Shown: in pieces, positions 11,011 to 24,335 of the stretch
Layout: every line of letters starts with the position of its first letter
Position numbering within the stretch: the stretch's first letter is position 1
DNA from: Luzula sylvatica
Lineage: Eukaryota; Streptophyta; Magnoliopsida; Poales; Juncaceae
Length of the DNA: 64,000 nucleotides
Reading direction: 5' to 3'
NCBI GenBank assembly: GCA_946800325.1
Contig: OX326959.1
Coordinates: forward strand, 26,109,447 to 26,173,446
Program-made: the position numbers and the translations under genes
The notes under the pieces: model-generated
The model's input: only the letters and a program-made list of their open reading frames with translations
The model's database searches: none
Told to the model about the DNA's origin: nothing

Positions 11011-12746
11011 TAATAATAATATTATTCTTTCAAATAAAATTATTTTAACTTATTTATCTACGATCATGTATATATTATACAATTATTTTACGTTACGAAA
11101 GAAAAACTCATTTTTTTTATCAAATAATAATATTTTATTAGTGTCACTATATAATAATATCTGATGTATAACATAATTTACGTAGAATCATAACAGTAAA
11201 TATGATATTATTGTTGTTCACAATATATAACACAATACAAAATATAAAAATAATGAATCATACGGCATATGTAGTAACACGTCATTAATTATATAATACT
11301 TACAAACTTTTATGAATTCAAAATTCAATGAAAATTATGAACAATATCAAAACTAATAGTGAAAATAATTTAAATAGTAATATTAAAATTTAATTAAACA
11401 TACATATACATATAAATATTTAATATCATTTGATTTGATTTTAATTCATATTTTGAATTAAAGAACAATACTATCCGATATATGTTTATAACTTTAAGAA
11501 GTTATTTATAAAAAAAATTTAATTTTTTTTAATTTTATAAATTTAATGTTTAAATTTTTTGAACGAAAATACAAATATAACTTACTTATTATTAAAAAAT
11601 ATTTTTATAGTTCTAATTCTTTAAAGAACAAAAATAATAATGTTTACCGTTTAATTATGTAAATATGTATTTTTACACTGTATTTTCTTACAATATTATT
11701 TTTAGAACCTCCTAACAATAGAGTTTTAGGCCACGTGTATCATTATTAAGGAGAAGTAGAGTTTTAACAATTAAATTTTTTTGTGTATTGTAACATTTGT
11801 ATATTTTGACATATGTTTCGATAAGTATGATTTTGAATTTCGTGTATCGCAACATTTTAATTTATATAATATAAAAAAAAAAGAATCACAAAAATAGAAA
11901 TATCCAGAAATACAAAAAATAAAAATCATGACGCACGGTATTATGAGTATTTTCGAATATATATTGATCTCGTGTAGTCTAAAACCAATACTTAAAAGAG
12001 TAAAAATAAAATAAATGAAAATCGTGATTTTTGAAAGTATTAGCTATAAACAACTTCAAACGTCAAGAATATTCTTAGTAATTCTTGATTCTTTTTAGGA
12101 CGATTTTTCTTGGTTCATTCTGACAATAAAATACATACATGATAAATAGAAATGCACGACAATTTATCCACAATAAAATAGTTAACAAACAACATTACAT
12201 TTAAGAAATGCAATAAAAACTTATTTTCAAAATAAAAACTACATGCTCATATAAGTAAGATAGTACTAACAAAACAATGCCAACAATTCGGACAAACCCG
12301 AGCAATTCCGTGGGATTTTTACTAGTTCTCGATAATCCGTGTATATGTGAAATGTAATTAGAAATATTTTCAAGACAAATTGATACTAATTGATTTATAA
12401 CACAAATTGATTGTTAATTAGGAAATATTTTAATTGCCAGATTTGTTGTTGTGCAGTCAATTATCATGTAATTTATGTTAATTATCCAGTTAACTTTCTT
12501 ATGGAAATATTTTGATTAAAAAATATTTTTCAATGGAAATACATACATGTTGATTCCTTAAATAAATTAAAATCTTTCCCAAATTAATGAATTTATGAGA
12601 ATGATATAGTGAAATCTTTCACTAAATAAATTTTATATTTTGTAAACATAAAAGTCTGTTTAATTATTAATTTATGAAAAATATATATCATTTCTTATTA
12701 TTAGTTATAGGATTAATTAATGAAGTTAATCTTGGTTAATTCTAAC
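11011..12746. other. Very AT-rich intergenic stretch, no gene seen
   Basis: Long A/T tracts with no frame longer than about 64 codons, no recognisable splice-joined coding and no clear terminal repeats. Confidence 0.5.
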
Positions 12747-13543
12747 CTCGTGGGGGGTGGGGGGTGAATAGGTAAACCTAGAATTTAATTTTCGCGCTAA
12801 GGTATACAAATTCCTATTTAGTGCGGAAGCGAAAATGATATAAATTAAATTATGCAAATACCGAACAATGGAACACAAGATATTTGATGACGGAGTTTGG
12901 TAGGTGGTTGTTTTGTAGCTTTAACTTATCGGCTACTTGCTCAATCGACCGATTCAATTAAATACAAGTACCTACGTCTCCGAAGATGCCTGGCACATTG
13001 TCAGATTTTGATTGAATTCTCGAATCACTCGTACAAGATTTTGTCTAGATCGATTTACACGTATTTCTATCGATCTATAGCGGGACTTTACAATCTTTGC
13101 ACTAGCCTATTACAACAATCTAATACGAATTAAACGTGATCTGTCACGCAAGTTGGAAATCGTATTTAATGGAAGAAAAATGGATCTAATAATCTCTAAG
13201 AACGTTTTAAAAGATTAAGCTCAATGGTGTATAGTAATGATTCTCTTTTTTGATTGGGAAAATATGATGCTTGAAGTAAGTAGAGAGAATGAGGAAAGAG
13301 TTCTATTTATAGAACGCATAGAGCCTTCCCTTATCATGTTTTTTTTTAATGGTCCGTTACAACGGACATGAGATCCGCTATAACCGACACAAAGTCAAAC
13401 TAGCCATTACATCCAATATATTCGAATATTCCATGCTCCGTTACAATGGAACATCAACGGAGTTTATGTATTAAGAATTTTGTTGTAACGAACCAATCAG
13501 TCCATTACAACGGGCTTCTTCCTGTGACTTCATTTCATGTTTC
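12747..13543. mobile_element. LTR-retrotransposon-like fragment with CCGTTACAACGG palindromes
   Basis: Starts near a GTGGGGGGTGGGGGGTGAATA block, a phrase common in degraded plant Copia LTRs. Between 13352 and 13514 several imperfect palindromes of the form (T)CCGTTACAACGGAC occur, the same style of repeat seen in the LTRs further along. Boundaries and TSD were not found. Confidence 0.35.
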
Positions 13544-13995
13544 TGAAGAAAATACAGTTTTGAATCAACGGTAAAAGTATATATATAAGGATATATGAAC
13601 ATGGATGTTCATGGGTTTGATTAAATGCATAATAGGATTATGCAAAGTTAAGTTCCAGAGAGTCGTTCGAACGAACCATAGGGTGCGTTCGAACAGACCG
13701 CTACGTGTATATAATGGTTTACACATATTCATTCCGAGGAGTAGTTCGTTCAAACCAACATTGGTGTTCGTTCGAACGGACTACTACGAATGATATTTGA
13801 AATTAACACTGAAATGAGACAGGAGATGATTCGTCCGAACGAACCGTAAGGGTACGTTCGAACGGACCTCTTCGAGTATAAAATAGTTGTATACATACTC
13901 ATGACAGGATGCAGTTCGTTCGAACGGACCTTATGGTGCGTTCGAACGGACCTTATGGTGCGTTCGAACGAACATGTTGCTGGAAATGTATATTC
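13544..13995 (+). mobile_element. Truncated Copia LTR, U3 part with TTCGAA palindromes
   Basis: Begins TGAAGAAAATACAGTTTTG, matching the LTR starts at 13996, 16093 and 37646 and the minus-strand ones at 19173 and 26630. It carries an array of TTCGTTCGAACGAAC-type palindromes (about 13657-13975) and is cut off where the next LTR begins at 13996. Confidence 0.6.
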
Positions 13996-15724
13996 TGAAG
14001 GAAATACAGTTATAGATCAACTAGTAGGTTGCACACTTGAGGATAGACGAACGTATGCGTTTGTCGATACGATTGGATGCATAATAAAATTATGCAAATC
14101 TGGCTAAAATAACATAGTCAGTCATGACGGACTCGGTGTCAGTCATGACGGACCTATATGTTCATCTGTCAGATTACACAAAAATATACACAGTCAGTCA
14201 TGACGGACTGGTTGGTCAGTCATGACGGACCAAAGGGAATTTTGTGTACCAATCTGTGAGTATGAGTCATGACTAACTATATGTCAGTCAAGACAGACTG
14301 TATGGTCAGTCGTGACTGACTGTAGTCGGTCATGGCGAACTGTGTAGTCTGTGAGGTGCGTCGTGACAGACTGTATGTCAGTCATGACGGACGTTAGAGT
14401 AACTGCTGTTTCCAGTAATCGTGACTAGTGCGTCTTGACAGACAGTAGTCAGTCAAGACGGACTGTGATCCAAATTCCAGATTAGCAGTTTTCTTTGTAC
14501 TCGTTAATCCTCTAATTAATGAGGTGATTAATATAAGATCTGGATGATCCTTTCTCCTCTCTCTGATAAGTTTTCTACAAAGATTATGCTTGTGAGACAA
14601 GTAATAGAGAGAGAGCTTGATAATCACCATTAGAGATGAAGTTCAAGCAAATTTTACGGTAATTTTAGGGGAATCACGCGTAACCAAAAGACGAGGCTCA
14701 AGTGTAGGGTTATACATATGATTATTTATGTGTGCAGCGGAATTATTTACACATGTATAACCTAAATCTACCTGGATCACGTTCGAAAAACCATGAAAAA
14801 GGAAGAGTTGTTCAGATTTTTACCTCGTACAAGTTAGTACGTGTCGACTTCTTTTCCAAAATTCGTGAACCTTCTCCAAGGATTGCTCGTGCAGTCCCTC
14901 TACTCGTGTCCACCTTGATATTCATCTGATCGGAACCGCCAACGCCGTTCTAGTCGACGTCACGATTATTTCTCTCAAACTTTCGCTCAGATTTCTCTCC
15001 TCAAACTATCCAGATCTCAATTTGTATTGTGTGAAAAAGAGAGAAAAATTCGGCGGCCGAATTAGGGTTCAGAATGAGAGCTCAAAGAGAGAGAAAAATG
15101 AAAATCAGAATATATATATATGCAGGGTTAGGTTAAACCAAAATTAGGTTAAACCCTAACAGGCCGAAATTAGGTTAAAAGCCTAATTATCAGAATAGGC
15201 CCGAAAAAGTTTAAACCATAATTATTAGGTTAAAACCCTAAGTTCTGAACGGGCCCAGATTTATGAACTGGCCCAATTCTGACTGCATATTTGTCTATTT
15301 ATATAAATTCTTCCAAGTTAATTCTTAAGCCATATTTTCTTTCATCAAGGTGGATACGGGTATAGGGATTTCATCTGAAATCCTCTATTGTGATCAAGCT
15401 AGAGCAAGATGGATGACGAACCAGATGCGATCCGGTTGTATACGACAAATTGGAGCTCAATTGAAGGTGTCGAATCGCGCGGGAATGGGACGCAAGTGTT
15501 ACCGAAGATTGGAGCAACAAAAAGGTAGCAACTACACTTTCAACCCGTCACCTTGATCAATTTCACGTGATATGAATCTATGTCTATAATCGTTATATTC
15601 ATAGGTAGTTGCACGTAGATTTAGGATTCGTACTCTCGGGTCGACGACGTGGTCCTCGAAATCGGGTCGGACCGGGCCCTTCAATCCGCTGAGCGGGGCT
15701 CGGTAGTGACGGCGATACCCAGCA
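13996..15724 (+). mobile_element. Copia 5' LTR with a nested solo LTR
   Basis: Starts TGAAGGAAATACAG and ends GATACCCAGCA, followed by one G and the primer binding site. Without the nested solo LTR (14703-15344 plus 5 bp) it is about 1,080 bp. U3 contains an array of GTCAGTCATGACGGAC palindromes at 14116-14465. It would be the 5' LTR of the outermost + strand element of the cluster. The LTR at 37646-38505 shares its 3' part closely but has a different U3 array, so the pairing is uncertain. Confidence 0.65.
14703..15344 (-). mobile_element. Solo LTR of the 29808-36459 Copia family, 5-bp TSD TCAAG
   Basis: Reads on the minus strand from TGAAAGAAAATATGGCTTAA (at 15344) to ...CCTACA (at 14703), matching both LTRs of the Copia at 29808-36459. 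Flanks 14698-14702 and 15345-15349 are both TCAAG. No internal sequence remains, so it is a solo LTR from LTR-LTR recombination. In place of the TTCGAA array of its relatives it has different repeats (AGGTTAAACC and GGGCC phrases) before the TATA tract. Confidence 0.88.
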
Positions 15725-15725
15725 G

Positions 15726-15737
15726 TGGTATCAGAGC
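15726..15737 (+). promoter_or_regulatory. Primer binding site (tRNA-iMet)
   Basis: TGGTATCAGAGC, complementary to the 3' end of initiator tRNA-Met, one base after the LTR end at 15724. This is the standard Copia PBS and fixes the + orientation of the outer element. Confidence 0.85.
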
Positions 15738-16092
15738 GATCGTCGCGATTCGATAGTCGAATCAATTCTGGATAAAAGTTATTCGGAAAACCATGTAGAA
15801 TTAGAACATAAATCATGTAGTTACATAATTAGAACCATAGAAAATCTTACTAGAGTTTGATCATGTGGTGATCAAAAATATCTAGAAGTAATCATGAAAG
15901 AGTATCATGATTAATCGTTTTCGAAACGATTCAATTTTCAGAGAATTTACTATCAAAATTGGAATTCGGAAATAGTCAGTCATGACTGACTGGTTGTCAG
16001 TCATGACAGACATTGTTTTCAGAAATAGTCAGTCATGACGAATTGTTTGTCAGTCATGACGGACTGTTTGTCAATCATGACGGACATTGTGT

Positions 16093-17065
16093 TGAAAGAA
16101 ATACAGTTTCGGATCAACCGTAAAAGTGTACACAAGGATAAACGAACGTCGCATTCTTGGACATAACTTTCAGTTAATGAATCCAATTTGACTGGTTAAA
16201 ATTGGGTTAGATAGATAATGAGATTATCTAGAACTCTAATGAAGAAATATATTTTATTTGAACGAAGTATCAGTGTCGTTTCAATGAAATACTGAAAGGG
16301 TGCAACAGTTTGACATACAGTTAGTAAAACTGTAATAAGTTTTGTATACGAACTCCAATTGGGTTGGACCAAATTGGTTGGAAATATAATAAGATTATCT
16401 ACAACTTTCATGAAGGTTGAAAGTCTGTTAAAAGAATTTAACAATTTCGTTTTGACAGAATACTGAAAAGGTACATGCAGTTTTCTGTGTGAAAAGGTGT
16501 ATCTTGGATATACATATCTTTTGGCCCATCCTAATCCTATGTAATATAAATATGATGTTTCTCTCTCCTCTAATCAGTCCAATCCAGTTGAATTAATCTA
16601 ATAAATCCAGATATAGAGAGACATCTTTCCTGAGAGTGAAAGGGTGCGAAAAGAGAGAAACGAGAAAAACAGTTTTTCTCGGTTTAGAGAATCAATTCGA
16701 TCAAGCAAGTTTACCGGTATATCGTCTAGGCAGGCATACCCATAACCGAGGTGCTACGACTCACGGTGGATACGAGTAGAGGAGCGAGGCTTGTTGGCTC
16801 TTCGATTGTGATCAATCCGGAGTAGTGATAATCGTCAACGAAGTGGTGTGAGACGTGTGGTGTGGGACGCACGTTTTGTCACCAACGTGACAAGGAGTAA
16901 GGAGGATAAGCGATAACCCTTGGAGCATGATCAATTTCACCCCGGTAAAGAACTATCCTTCTTTTGCATCGTACTCTCGAAGTCGAGGCGTGATCTCGAG
17001 TTTTGGGAACCGGACCGGGCCTTCATATCCGCTGCGCGGGCCCGGGGTCGGGATATTTCCCTTCA
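16093..17065 (+). mobile_element. Solo LTR of the 18078-26630 Copia family
   Basis: Starts TGAAAGAAATACAGTTTCGG and ends GGATATTTCCCTTCA, closely resembling the reverse complement of the LTRs at 18078-19173 and 25569-26630. No PBS follows. Flanking 5-mers are TGTGT (16088-16092) and TGTGC (17066-17070), four of five matching. The palindrome-rich leader sequence on both sides reads as one interrupted block. Confidence 0.65.
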
Positions 17066-17718
17066 TGTGCCGTGCAGTTAAAGAGTTGGACTCGGAGCAT
17101 TTTAATGGACCGTCGTGACGCATCATATAGTGAGTCGTGACATACTATACAAAAATTCTCACATTCACGACGGACTCGTTGCCCGTCATGACGTAAGTTG
17201 CACGAAAATTTATGAAAATTTGTACAAAATTATTTTGTACGGTCAGTCGTGACGGACTGTATGTCAGTCACGACGGACAGTACAAATTTTTTAAGTCAGT
17301 CACGACGGACTAAGAGTCCGTCCTGACGAAAGTGACACGAAAAGTTTCTGAAAATCTGTACAAAATTGTTTTGTACAGTCAGTCGTGACGCACAATATGT
17401 CAGTCACGACGGACAGTAGAAATTTTTTAAGTGAGTCGTGGCGGACCATATGTCATTCATGACGGACAATGTAATTTTTTTGGAAAATTTTATTTTGGTC
17501 TAATAATTATTAATTATGTTCATATAAGTCAGCATGATTAAAATTGTTTAATGATGTAATTAGATTATGTCATAAAATCCCTAAGTAATATTGAAGTCAT
17601 GAAATGTCTTCCATGTCCACAACCTTCGAGGTTGGTCATTACACTTTACAAAGTTTCAGGCCAAAGTCGGGCATGCATTGTTGTATGTATCAACATGAGA
17701 GGCAAGCGTTAATTGGAC

Positions 17719-17755
17719 ACAAACGTGGGTTCATGCAAAAGTCGGGCGCGTTTGT
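17719..17755 (+). other. Conserved 19-nt-loop hairpin, outer element leader
   Basis: Stem ACAAACGTG pairs with CGCGTTTGT (7 Watson-Crick pairs, one G-T and one more pair). The loop is GGTTCATGCAAAAGTCGGG, 19 nt. Confidence 0.6.
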
Positions 17756-18077
17756 AGTATGAATTGAACGATATGTGTGCACGGTTGTGACTTAACCGTC
17801 CAATCCAATCCGATTGGGGTTCGGGACATAGTTAGGATGCACAAACGGAATTCGAATCATATATGATATAATTTGATACCGAAATCCTATATTGGATCAA
17901 GAGTCGCATTGGATGCTATTGGGTCCATCCTACCTAAATAGTGAGATCCCATTTGTCGGCCAAAGTCACTTGTGGGAGGATCATTAAATATGGGTCATAA
18001 AGTGTTATTGGATTTAGAATCCCGAATCAATATTAGGATTATTGCTTTGATAAAAGTACCATATTTCATATCATATA

Positions 18078-19173
18078 TGATGGGAAATATCCTCGACCCC
18101 GGGCCCGCGCAGCGGATATGTAGACCCGGTTCGATTCCCCGATTCCCGAGAACACGCCACGACTTCGAGGGTACGATGCGAATAGAAGGACAGATTCATA
18201 CCAGTGCCAAATTGATGGCACACGAAGGGTTGATCGCCGCCTTCTATTTCCTTCGGTGTCACGTTGGTGACTAGCCCGTACGTCCCATACCGCACGTCTC
18301 CCACCGTTTCGACACGCCTCGGGTTGTCTTCGTGCGTTCCATGCCCGCATGATTCCACAGCCCGTTACTCGATTACTTCTCCGGTTTGATCACAACGAAG
18401 AGCCACATGTGTCGCTCCTCTACCCGTATCCACCGTGAGTCGTAGCACCTCGGTCGCGGATGCACCTGCCTAGATGATGCACCGGCGAACTTGCATGATT
18501 GCGTTTCGATTCTCTAGACGGAGAAAATTCTTTTCTCCTTCTCTCTCAATCTCTTCGCACTCTTTCATCAAGTGATTAGAGTCTCTTAATTTCTGGATTA
18601 ATTCTAAATTAACTCCATTAATTTTCTGGTTGAACTAATCTAATTATTCAACTGGTTTGACTGATGAGAGAGAGAGAGAAACATCATATATATACTCCAT
18701 AGGATAAGGATGGGCCAAAAGGTATGTATATCTTCTATACACCTTTTCAAACATAAAACTGCATACACCCTTTCAGTAATCTGTCAGAACGAAAATATTA
18801 AATCGTTCCAACCGACTTTGAACATTTACGAAAGTTGTAGATAAACTAATTATCGTTCCAACCCAATTTGGCCCAGCCCAATTGGAGTTCGGACCCGAAA
18901 GTTACGGCCGTTTTACTGACTGTATGTCAAACTGTCGCACCCTTTCGGTATTTCATTAGAACGATACTGATACTTCGCTCAAATGAAATATATTACAACA
19001 TGAAAGTTCTAGATAATCTCATTATCTAACTAACCCAATTTGAACCATTCAAATCGGAGTTTCCTACTGAAAGTTATACCAGTTTTACTAATCTGTTTCG
19101 TATGACCACGAACGCGTACGTTCGTTTGTCCTACGTACCATTTTAGCGATGATCCAAAACTGTATTTCCTTCA
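18078..19173 (-). repeat. 3' LTR of the minus-strand Copia
   Basis: 1,096 bp, direct partner of 25569-26630; carries the 34-bp segment (near 18905) absent from the other copy. Confidence 0.88.
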
Positions 19174-20591
19174 GTCTCCCACTCAGTTTCAGATTTACCT
19201 AAAAGGTACTCATGTATATCACATATACACTATATCAGAGAATCTGGCCCGCGTATCAAATACGCTAAAGCCATGCACATCCAATGTGCAAAAACTTGCA
19301 ATCAAGCCCGCATAGTACGACTCGTTGTGTGACCGTGTTGGTTCGTTTAACGATGGCAGTAGGCCATTTCCATGGCATTACAAGCCCATGAGCGGGATCT
19401 AGTCACTCCATCATGGCTACCCATGTTAAAACGAAAAATGATTGTGATCATTGTGCCTATCTCGAATAGCGGTTACTAGTTCTCTTGTTTGCGATATCCG
19501 TTAATCAAAAGGCATGGTAATAGTCATCCTTATAATTTGATTAACTATACTTATTCCCCGATTCCGAGTTGATTTAACAAATTTCAATCGATATTAACCA
19601 TTAATATCATTGACTCTGGCCAGAGATTTCGTTAATCGACTCATCGAGCGGCGCCTAAGAGATATCTCTTCCTTTCGGAATAAACAATTCCTATCTTGGA
19701 GACTCACATTGAATTCCGTGTTTCGGACAATACCCAAATGACCCTTTTAACTCCCTGTTACGGTGAGCGTAAGATCATATCAAAGCATTGTGTTACGCAC
19801 GTAACGCAATCAGTGATCCCCTCAAGTATGAAGAATCTAAAACCCCATCCGTCACAAGTCCATCTATAATGACTAAACCATGTCATGGACTCGCGGCTTT
19901 GGTCATACCCAATATATGTAACCTAACATATATCTACGTTCCCGATTCGACAAGCACCTTGTCCCATGATTAGCAAAACATAATCATCTCCTCGGCAAAC
20001 GTACTAGTGTACGCGTTCAGTCTATCCAATAATAGAAATGCTTCTCTCTTAAGCAAGCTGATCCGCGACTAGGGATGTTTAGAAATGACACTTTAAGTGT
20101 GACGGTTTCGCTGCACATGGTCCTCAACCATGTCGACGTCCACACAAGTTCAAATCAAGGTTCATGTAACAATCATATTACACAACCCGCACACTGTTAT
20201 CATATAAGGTGAATGCATATTTAATTTAAGTAAACAAAAATTTTAAAAGGAATGCATTCATATGGACTAAGTATTTGGGTGATACAACGTTTACCTATGG
20301 GTATCTCCATACTCATAACCTGCGAGGACTATCGTATTAGATAACTACACTCTACTCTCTTCTTCCTCCTCTAGGTATCTCCATACCCATAGTCATCGCA
20401 TGACAGTCACGCGCGACTAGAGAGAGCGGTCTTGTAAACGGGTCCGCACGTTCCCGCTAGTGTTAATCATCATCAGGATTGGAACATTTCCAATACCTAC
20501 GATCACATCTTTTCATAAAATTTCATGGATCAAATAAAATTTTCTGAGTATTGGATAGAAGTGGTTGTGACCTCGGCATTTTTGGCTTGTA

Positions 20592-20792
20592 CTATTGCGT
20601 CTCACGCAATAAACAACCATAAATCCGATAACTCGTGACTACTAGAGTTTGGTCATGTATCCTTGATCCATACCACTTCCTTTTGCGATTAATAACCGCA
20701 ATATACTCGCCACCGTAAATAGAATCATAAACTATTGGTCTTGTGGAACCTTTCCACATAACCGTGTTTTCATTTAAGCAAAACATGTACAC
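20592..20792 (-). pseudogene. Copia RNase H remnant
   Basis: A 66-codon open frame beginning MYMFCLNENTVMWKGSTRP, with YGGEYIAV 26 to 33 residues in, aligns by eye to the Copia RNase H stretch 'vf.lngg.vsWkS.kq...a.St.eaEYiA'. The usual acidic residues are only partly kept. It is part of the decayed pol gene of the minus-strand Copia. Confidence 0.45.
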
Positions 20793-23066
20793 ACTTTGTG
20801 ATCGAAAGTCGTGCTACATATTTGGACGTGCTTCATCTTTGGAAACTGTTGTTTGTTATAACTCTTTATAACCAACACGTCCTCCACACCATTATAGATA
20901 ATAAATCCTGAATTCTTTCGCAAAGTATTCAAGGATAAACTTCACCTCTATCAATACAAATCCCGATGGGTTTTAAATATACATAACCATTATGTATATA
21001 TTTGTATAACCATTATACAATCACAAGAGTTAGTCTCATGTAATCGAATTACATTCAAACTCATGTGATTCCCATGAATTTTATTGACGGTGAACTAGAC
21101 GCTTTATTTGTATGACAGATAGCCACATACATATCATGACAGATATAATAGATCCTAACAACAAATGTAAGGCATCATATTATTACTTTTCGCTCTGCTT
21201 GATGTCTCACATCGAGCCGTTGAAAATTTCTGCCATTCGACATTTCGATTTATCTCCTCCAAGGAGTTTACATGTTGAAAACCATTTTCAACAATATGTC
21301 GATATATGTGCTATAATATAGAACGAGGAACTTCTTAGATCTATCCTATAGATCTTCACGCTTAATTTATAAGCGGTCTCGTCTAAATCCTTTGTCGTTA
21401 CAAGAAATATAACGCAGCTCCCACTAACCTTCATGTGTACACAAAGTTTCCATTCGTTTCGACAAATTTATAACAGTTTATAATTTTGTCAAAACGAATA
21501 TTCCAATTCCGAGAAGCTTTCTCTAATCCATCATATGGATCGTTAAAGCGTGCATATCTTATCCCCGATTCTTATGAATCGACCCCGATTCTTATGAATC
21601 GACAAAACCGTAAGGTTGTGTCAAGTACACATCCTTTCATAAAATTTCTGTCAAGAAATTCGGTTTTGACATCCATGTTGCCACATCACATAGTCGTAAT
21701 ATGCGACCATGGCAAGCAGAATTTCGAGAATGTGAAAGCATGGCAACAAGCGAAAACGTGTCTTCATAGTCCGACTATGAATTGCATGAAACTTTTCGCA
21801 AAAAGCCTCGTTTTACATATATGCGTATTCCTATCCATGTCGGTTCTTCATCTTGAAAAACCCACTCACATTTCACGGGTCTAACCCAGAAAGTAATGAA
21901 ATCAAGTTCCGAACTTGATAATTTACATGGATCGAATCTCAGATTTCAGGACACCATGTCATGTGGAATCAACTTTTCATAGCATCCTTGTAGGATATCG
22001 AATCATCATATGATTTCGATCTATCATCATTAGCCTCGATAAATCCGTATTTACCGGCTTATGATATAGCCTACTTGATCTACGAAAAATTCCTTTGTGT
22101 GTTCGACTTGCGTTCATCAACTCTTGATGAAGCCATGTCAACTTTCATCGGTACAATGTTCATTTTCAAATCACGAACTCTTTCGAGATTTATTCTACTC
22201 CCACTAGCCCGCATAGAGATAAATGGCACCAAGTTCCAAACTTGTGCGCATCTAGTCCTCCTCCAAGAAGGCATCTCTTCGAGCCACGAAAATCTCATTT
22301 TCGTCGGGATGTTAGAACTAATACCCTTTAGTTTCCTTAAGGATAAACGAACAATTTCCAGATTTGGGATTGAGTTTAACCGAAACAAATTTCGAAATAC
22401 ACTCACATCCTCAAATCTGTACAAGTGACAACTTCGGAACCATTCCGATCCATATCTCATATGGCGTCTTTTGTACCAATTAGAAGGTTTATGATTCATA
22501 TCTTATATGCAACCATTCATTAGTGCCGCTGTCTCAAGGGCGTATCCCCAAAACATTTTGGGAGATCCTATTGACTTATCATTTATCGAACCATGTCCAA
22601 CATGCGTTCATTTCCTCTTTTCGGATACATCTCAATGTTCCGAATAAAGGCAATCGTGAAACGATTCCACAATCATAAATGATCATCAATATTCATAACT
22701 CAAATATCGCCTCTTCGATCCTATCGAAAGGTTTTGCTCAAATACTTGCCTTCTCGATCCTATCGAAAAGCTTTGATTTTCTTGCTTAGTTGATTTCGTA
22801 TTTCATTTTTGAAACTCTTTGAACCTTTCAAAAGTCTCCGTTTCGGCACGCATTAAATAGATATTTTCATATCTACTTTAACCGTCCATAAACGTAACAA
22901 AATACCGATAGCCTCCTCTTGCCTCGGAACTTATCGGAACATTACATCTAAATGTAATTTCCAATAATTCGTTGGATCTTTCTCCAACCTTTGGAGAATG
23001 ATGCCATTGTCATCTTGCCTAATAAATAAGTATCGCATTAATCAATCGAATCTAATTTGGATGATT

Positions 23067-23345
23067 CTAGCAATCCATCATATGGAATCTAGATACGCGA
23101 ATCTCGTTTATATGGCCAAGACGGCAATGCCAAAAGAAGCAATCAACCTCTTGGTTTAATCCTCCTCGGATTTCACCATTCTTTGAGTCATTAGTTTGGA
23201 CAACTCTTTGTCCGAACCTTCTGTTTGGAAAACATTTTCCCAAAATACCCTTAGACATACATTTCTTTCGATCCCTTCTTTGAATTACAAGGACATTCAC
23301 GCATCTATATACATTGGATTCCTCGGATACTCCGAGCATCTCCAA
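23067..23345 (-). pseudogene. Copia GAG-pre-integrase remnant
   Basis: The frame ends with FFWHCRLGHINEIRVSRFH, the GAG-pre-integrase zinc-binding HCRLGH block that precedes Copia integrase. The sequence before it is out of register, and the downstream CxxC pair is not in this frame. Decayed pol of the minus-strand Copia. Confidence 0.6.
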
Positions 23346-24224
23346 TTCAATTTTAAATCACATCTCATGCAATTTCGGGATCGACTTATCTATCGAATGC
23401 ATATGATATTCGGTCACGACGATCAAATCTCGTACCATCAACACACGAGTGTTAATCCAAGACCTATAAGGCGTCTCAAAATTAACCTACTCTTTGAGCT
23501 GCATTGAATAATTCAACGCGCTCTAACTCTTGAAACTATTTCATGAGCGTTGTGCTTTACTTTCATATACACCCGAATTCTCAAAACAATTTTGAGAAAT
23601 ATGCGTCTATACATGCCACCACAAGGCACGTAATATCGTTCGATTCCTTCTTAAAGTTTATCGAACCCGGTTTTCTCTAAAGCCAAAGCCTCAAGCCCCG
23701 AATTTACCATTTCCGTGTCCAACACGTTCCTTTAAGTCTAAGAACCATTCTTTGACCATCAAGGTTAATCATGGCAATTCTGGCCCAAAAGCTATCTATC
23801 ATATCGATCTCATCGATATATTTGGTGTTGCTAGAAAACATAATTCTAAACGGATGATGAAGATTAACTTCTAACCGTGCGTACTTAATCTATATGCTTA
23901 TATGATGAATATATGATAGTGTTATTTTATCGAATCGATAACCCTCATACCGATACGGGACTCCAAGTCCATAACACTCAAGACCCATATTTTACGATCC
24001 TCCCATAAGTGACTATGGCCGACAAATGAGATCTCGATATTTTATGTAGGATTAAATCCAATCGTATCCAATACAACTCTTGTTCCTTTATAGAATTTCG
24101 GTGACGAATCGTATCCAATACAATCCATGTTCCGTGTGTGCATTCTATCTATGCCCCGAACTCCAATCGGATTGGCTTGGACGGTTAAGTCATAACCATA
24201 TCCATCGTATCGTTCAATTGAACT

Positions 24225-24261
24225 ACTCACGTGTCCGACTATGGCCTGAAACCACGTGAGT
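24225..24261 (-). other. Conserved 19-nt-loop hairpin 1, minus Copia leader
   Basis: Perfect 9-bp stem ACTCACGTG / CACGTGAGT; sense loop GTTTCAGGCCATAGTCGGA, 19 nt. Confidence 0.7.
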
Positions 24262-24300
24262 CCCCAATTAACGCTTACCACCCGCACCAATATATACAAT

Positions 24301-24335
24301 AGTACGTGCCCGACTATGGCCTGAAACCACGCACT
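24301..24335 (-). other. Conserved 19-nt-loop hairpin 2, minus Copia leader
   Basis: 8-bp stem AGTGCGTG / CACGTACT with one G-T pair; sense loop GTTTCAGGCCATAGTCGGG, 19 nt. It lies 39 bases from hairpin 1. Confidence 0.7.

Larger units (their letters stand above)
15738..18077 (+). mobile_element. Leader and start of internal region of the outer + Copia-like element
   Basis: Carries GTCAGTCATGACGGAC palindromes at 15974-16086 and GTCAGTCGTGACGGAC ones at 17105-17470, matching the U3 palindrome of the LTR at 13996. It is split by the solo LTR at 16093-17065. From about 17580 it is homologous to the leader of the minus-strand Copia (reverse of 23950-24420) and to 38506-38950. It breaks at 18077 where the minus-strand Copia inserted, and resumes at 26636. 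Confidence 0.6.

Noticed and set aside
13901..14107. Peptide frame rich in FERTLWCVRT repeats
   Set aside because: It is a translation of the TTCGAA palindrome array.
14116..14465. Palindrome array considered as a CRISPR
   Set aside because: Eukaryotic LTR context, units are imperfect palindromes with short variable spacing and no cas genes.
18066..18358. Two overlapping minus frames repeated at 25473-25939 that look like a conserved protein
   Set aside because: They lie in the LTRs of one Copia, so their conservation reflects LTR identity.
22075..22499. Opposed 117- and 139-codon frames
   Set aside because: Both fall in decayed Copia pol; the recognisable pieces of the Copia tail are in a different minus frame.
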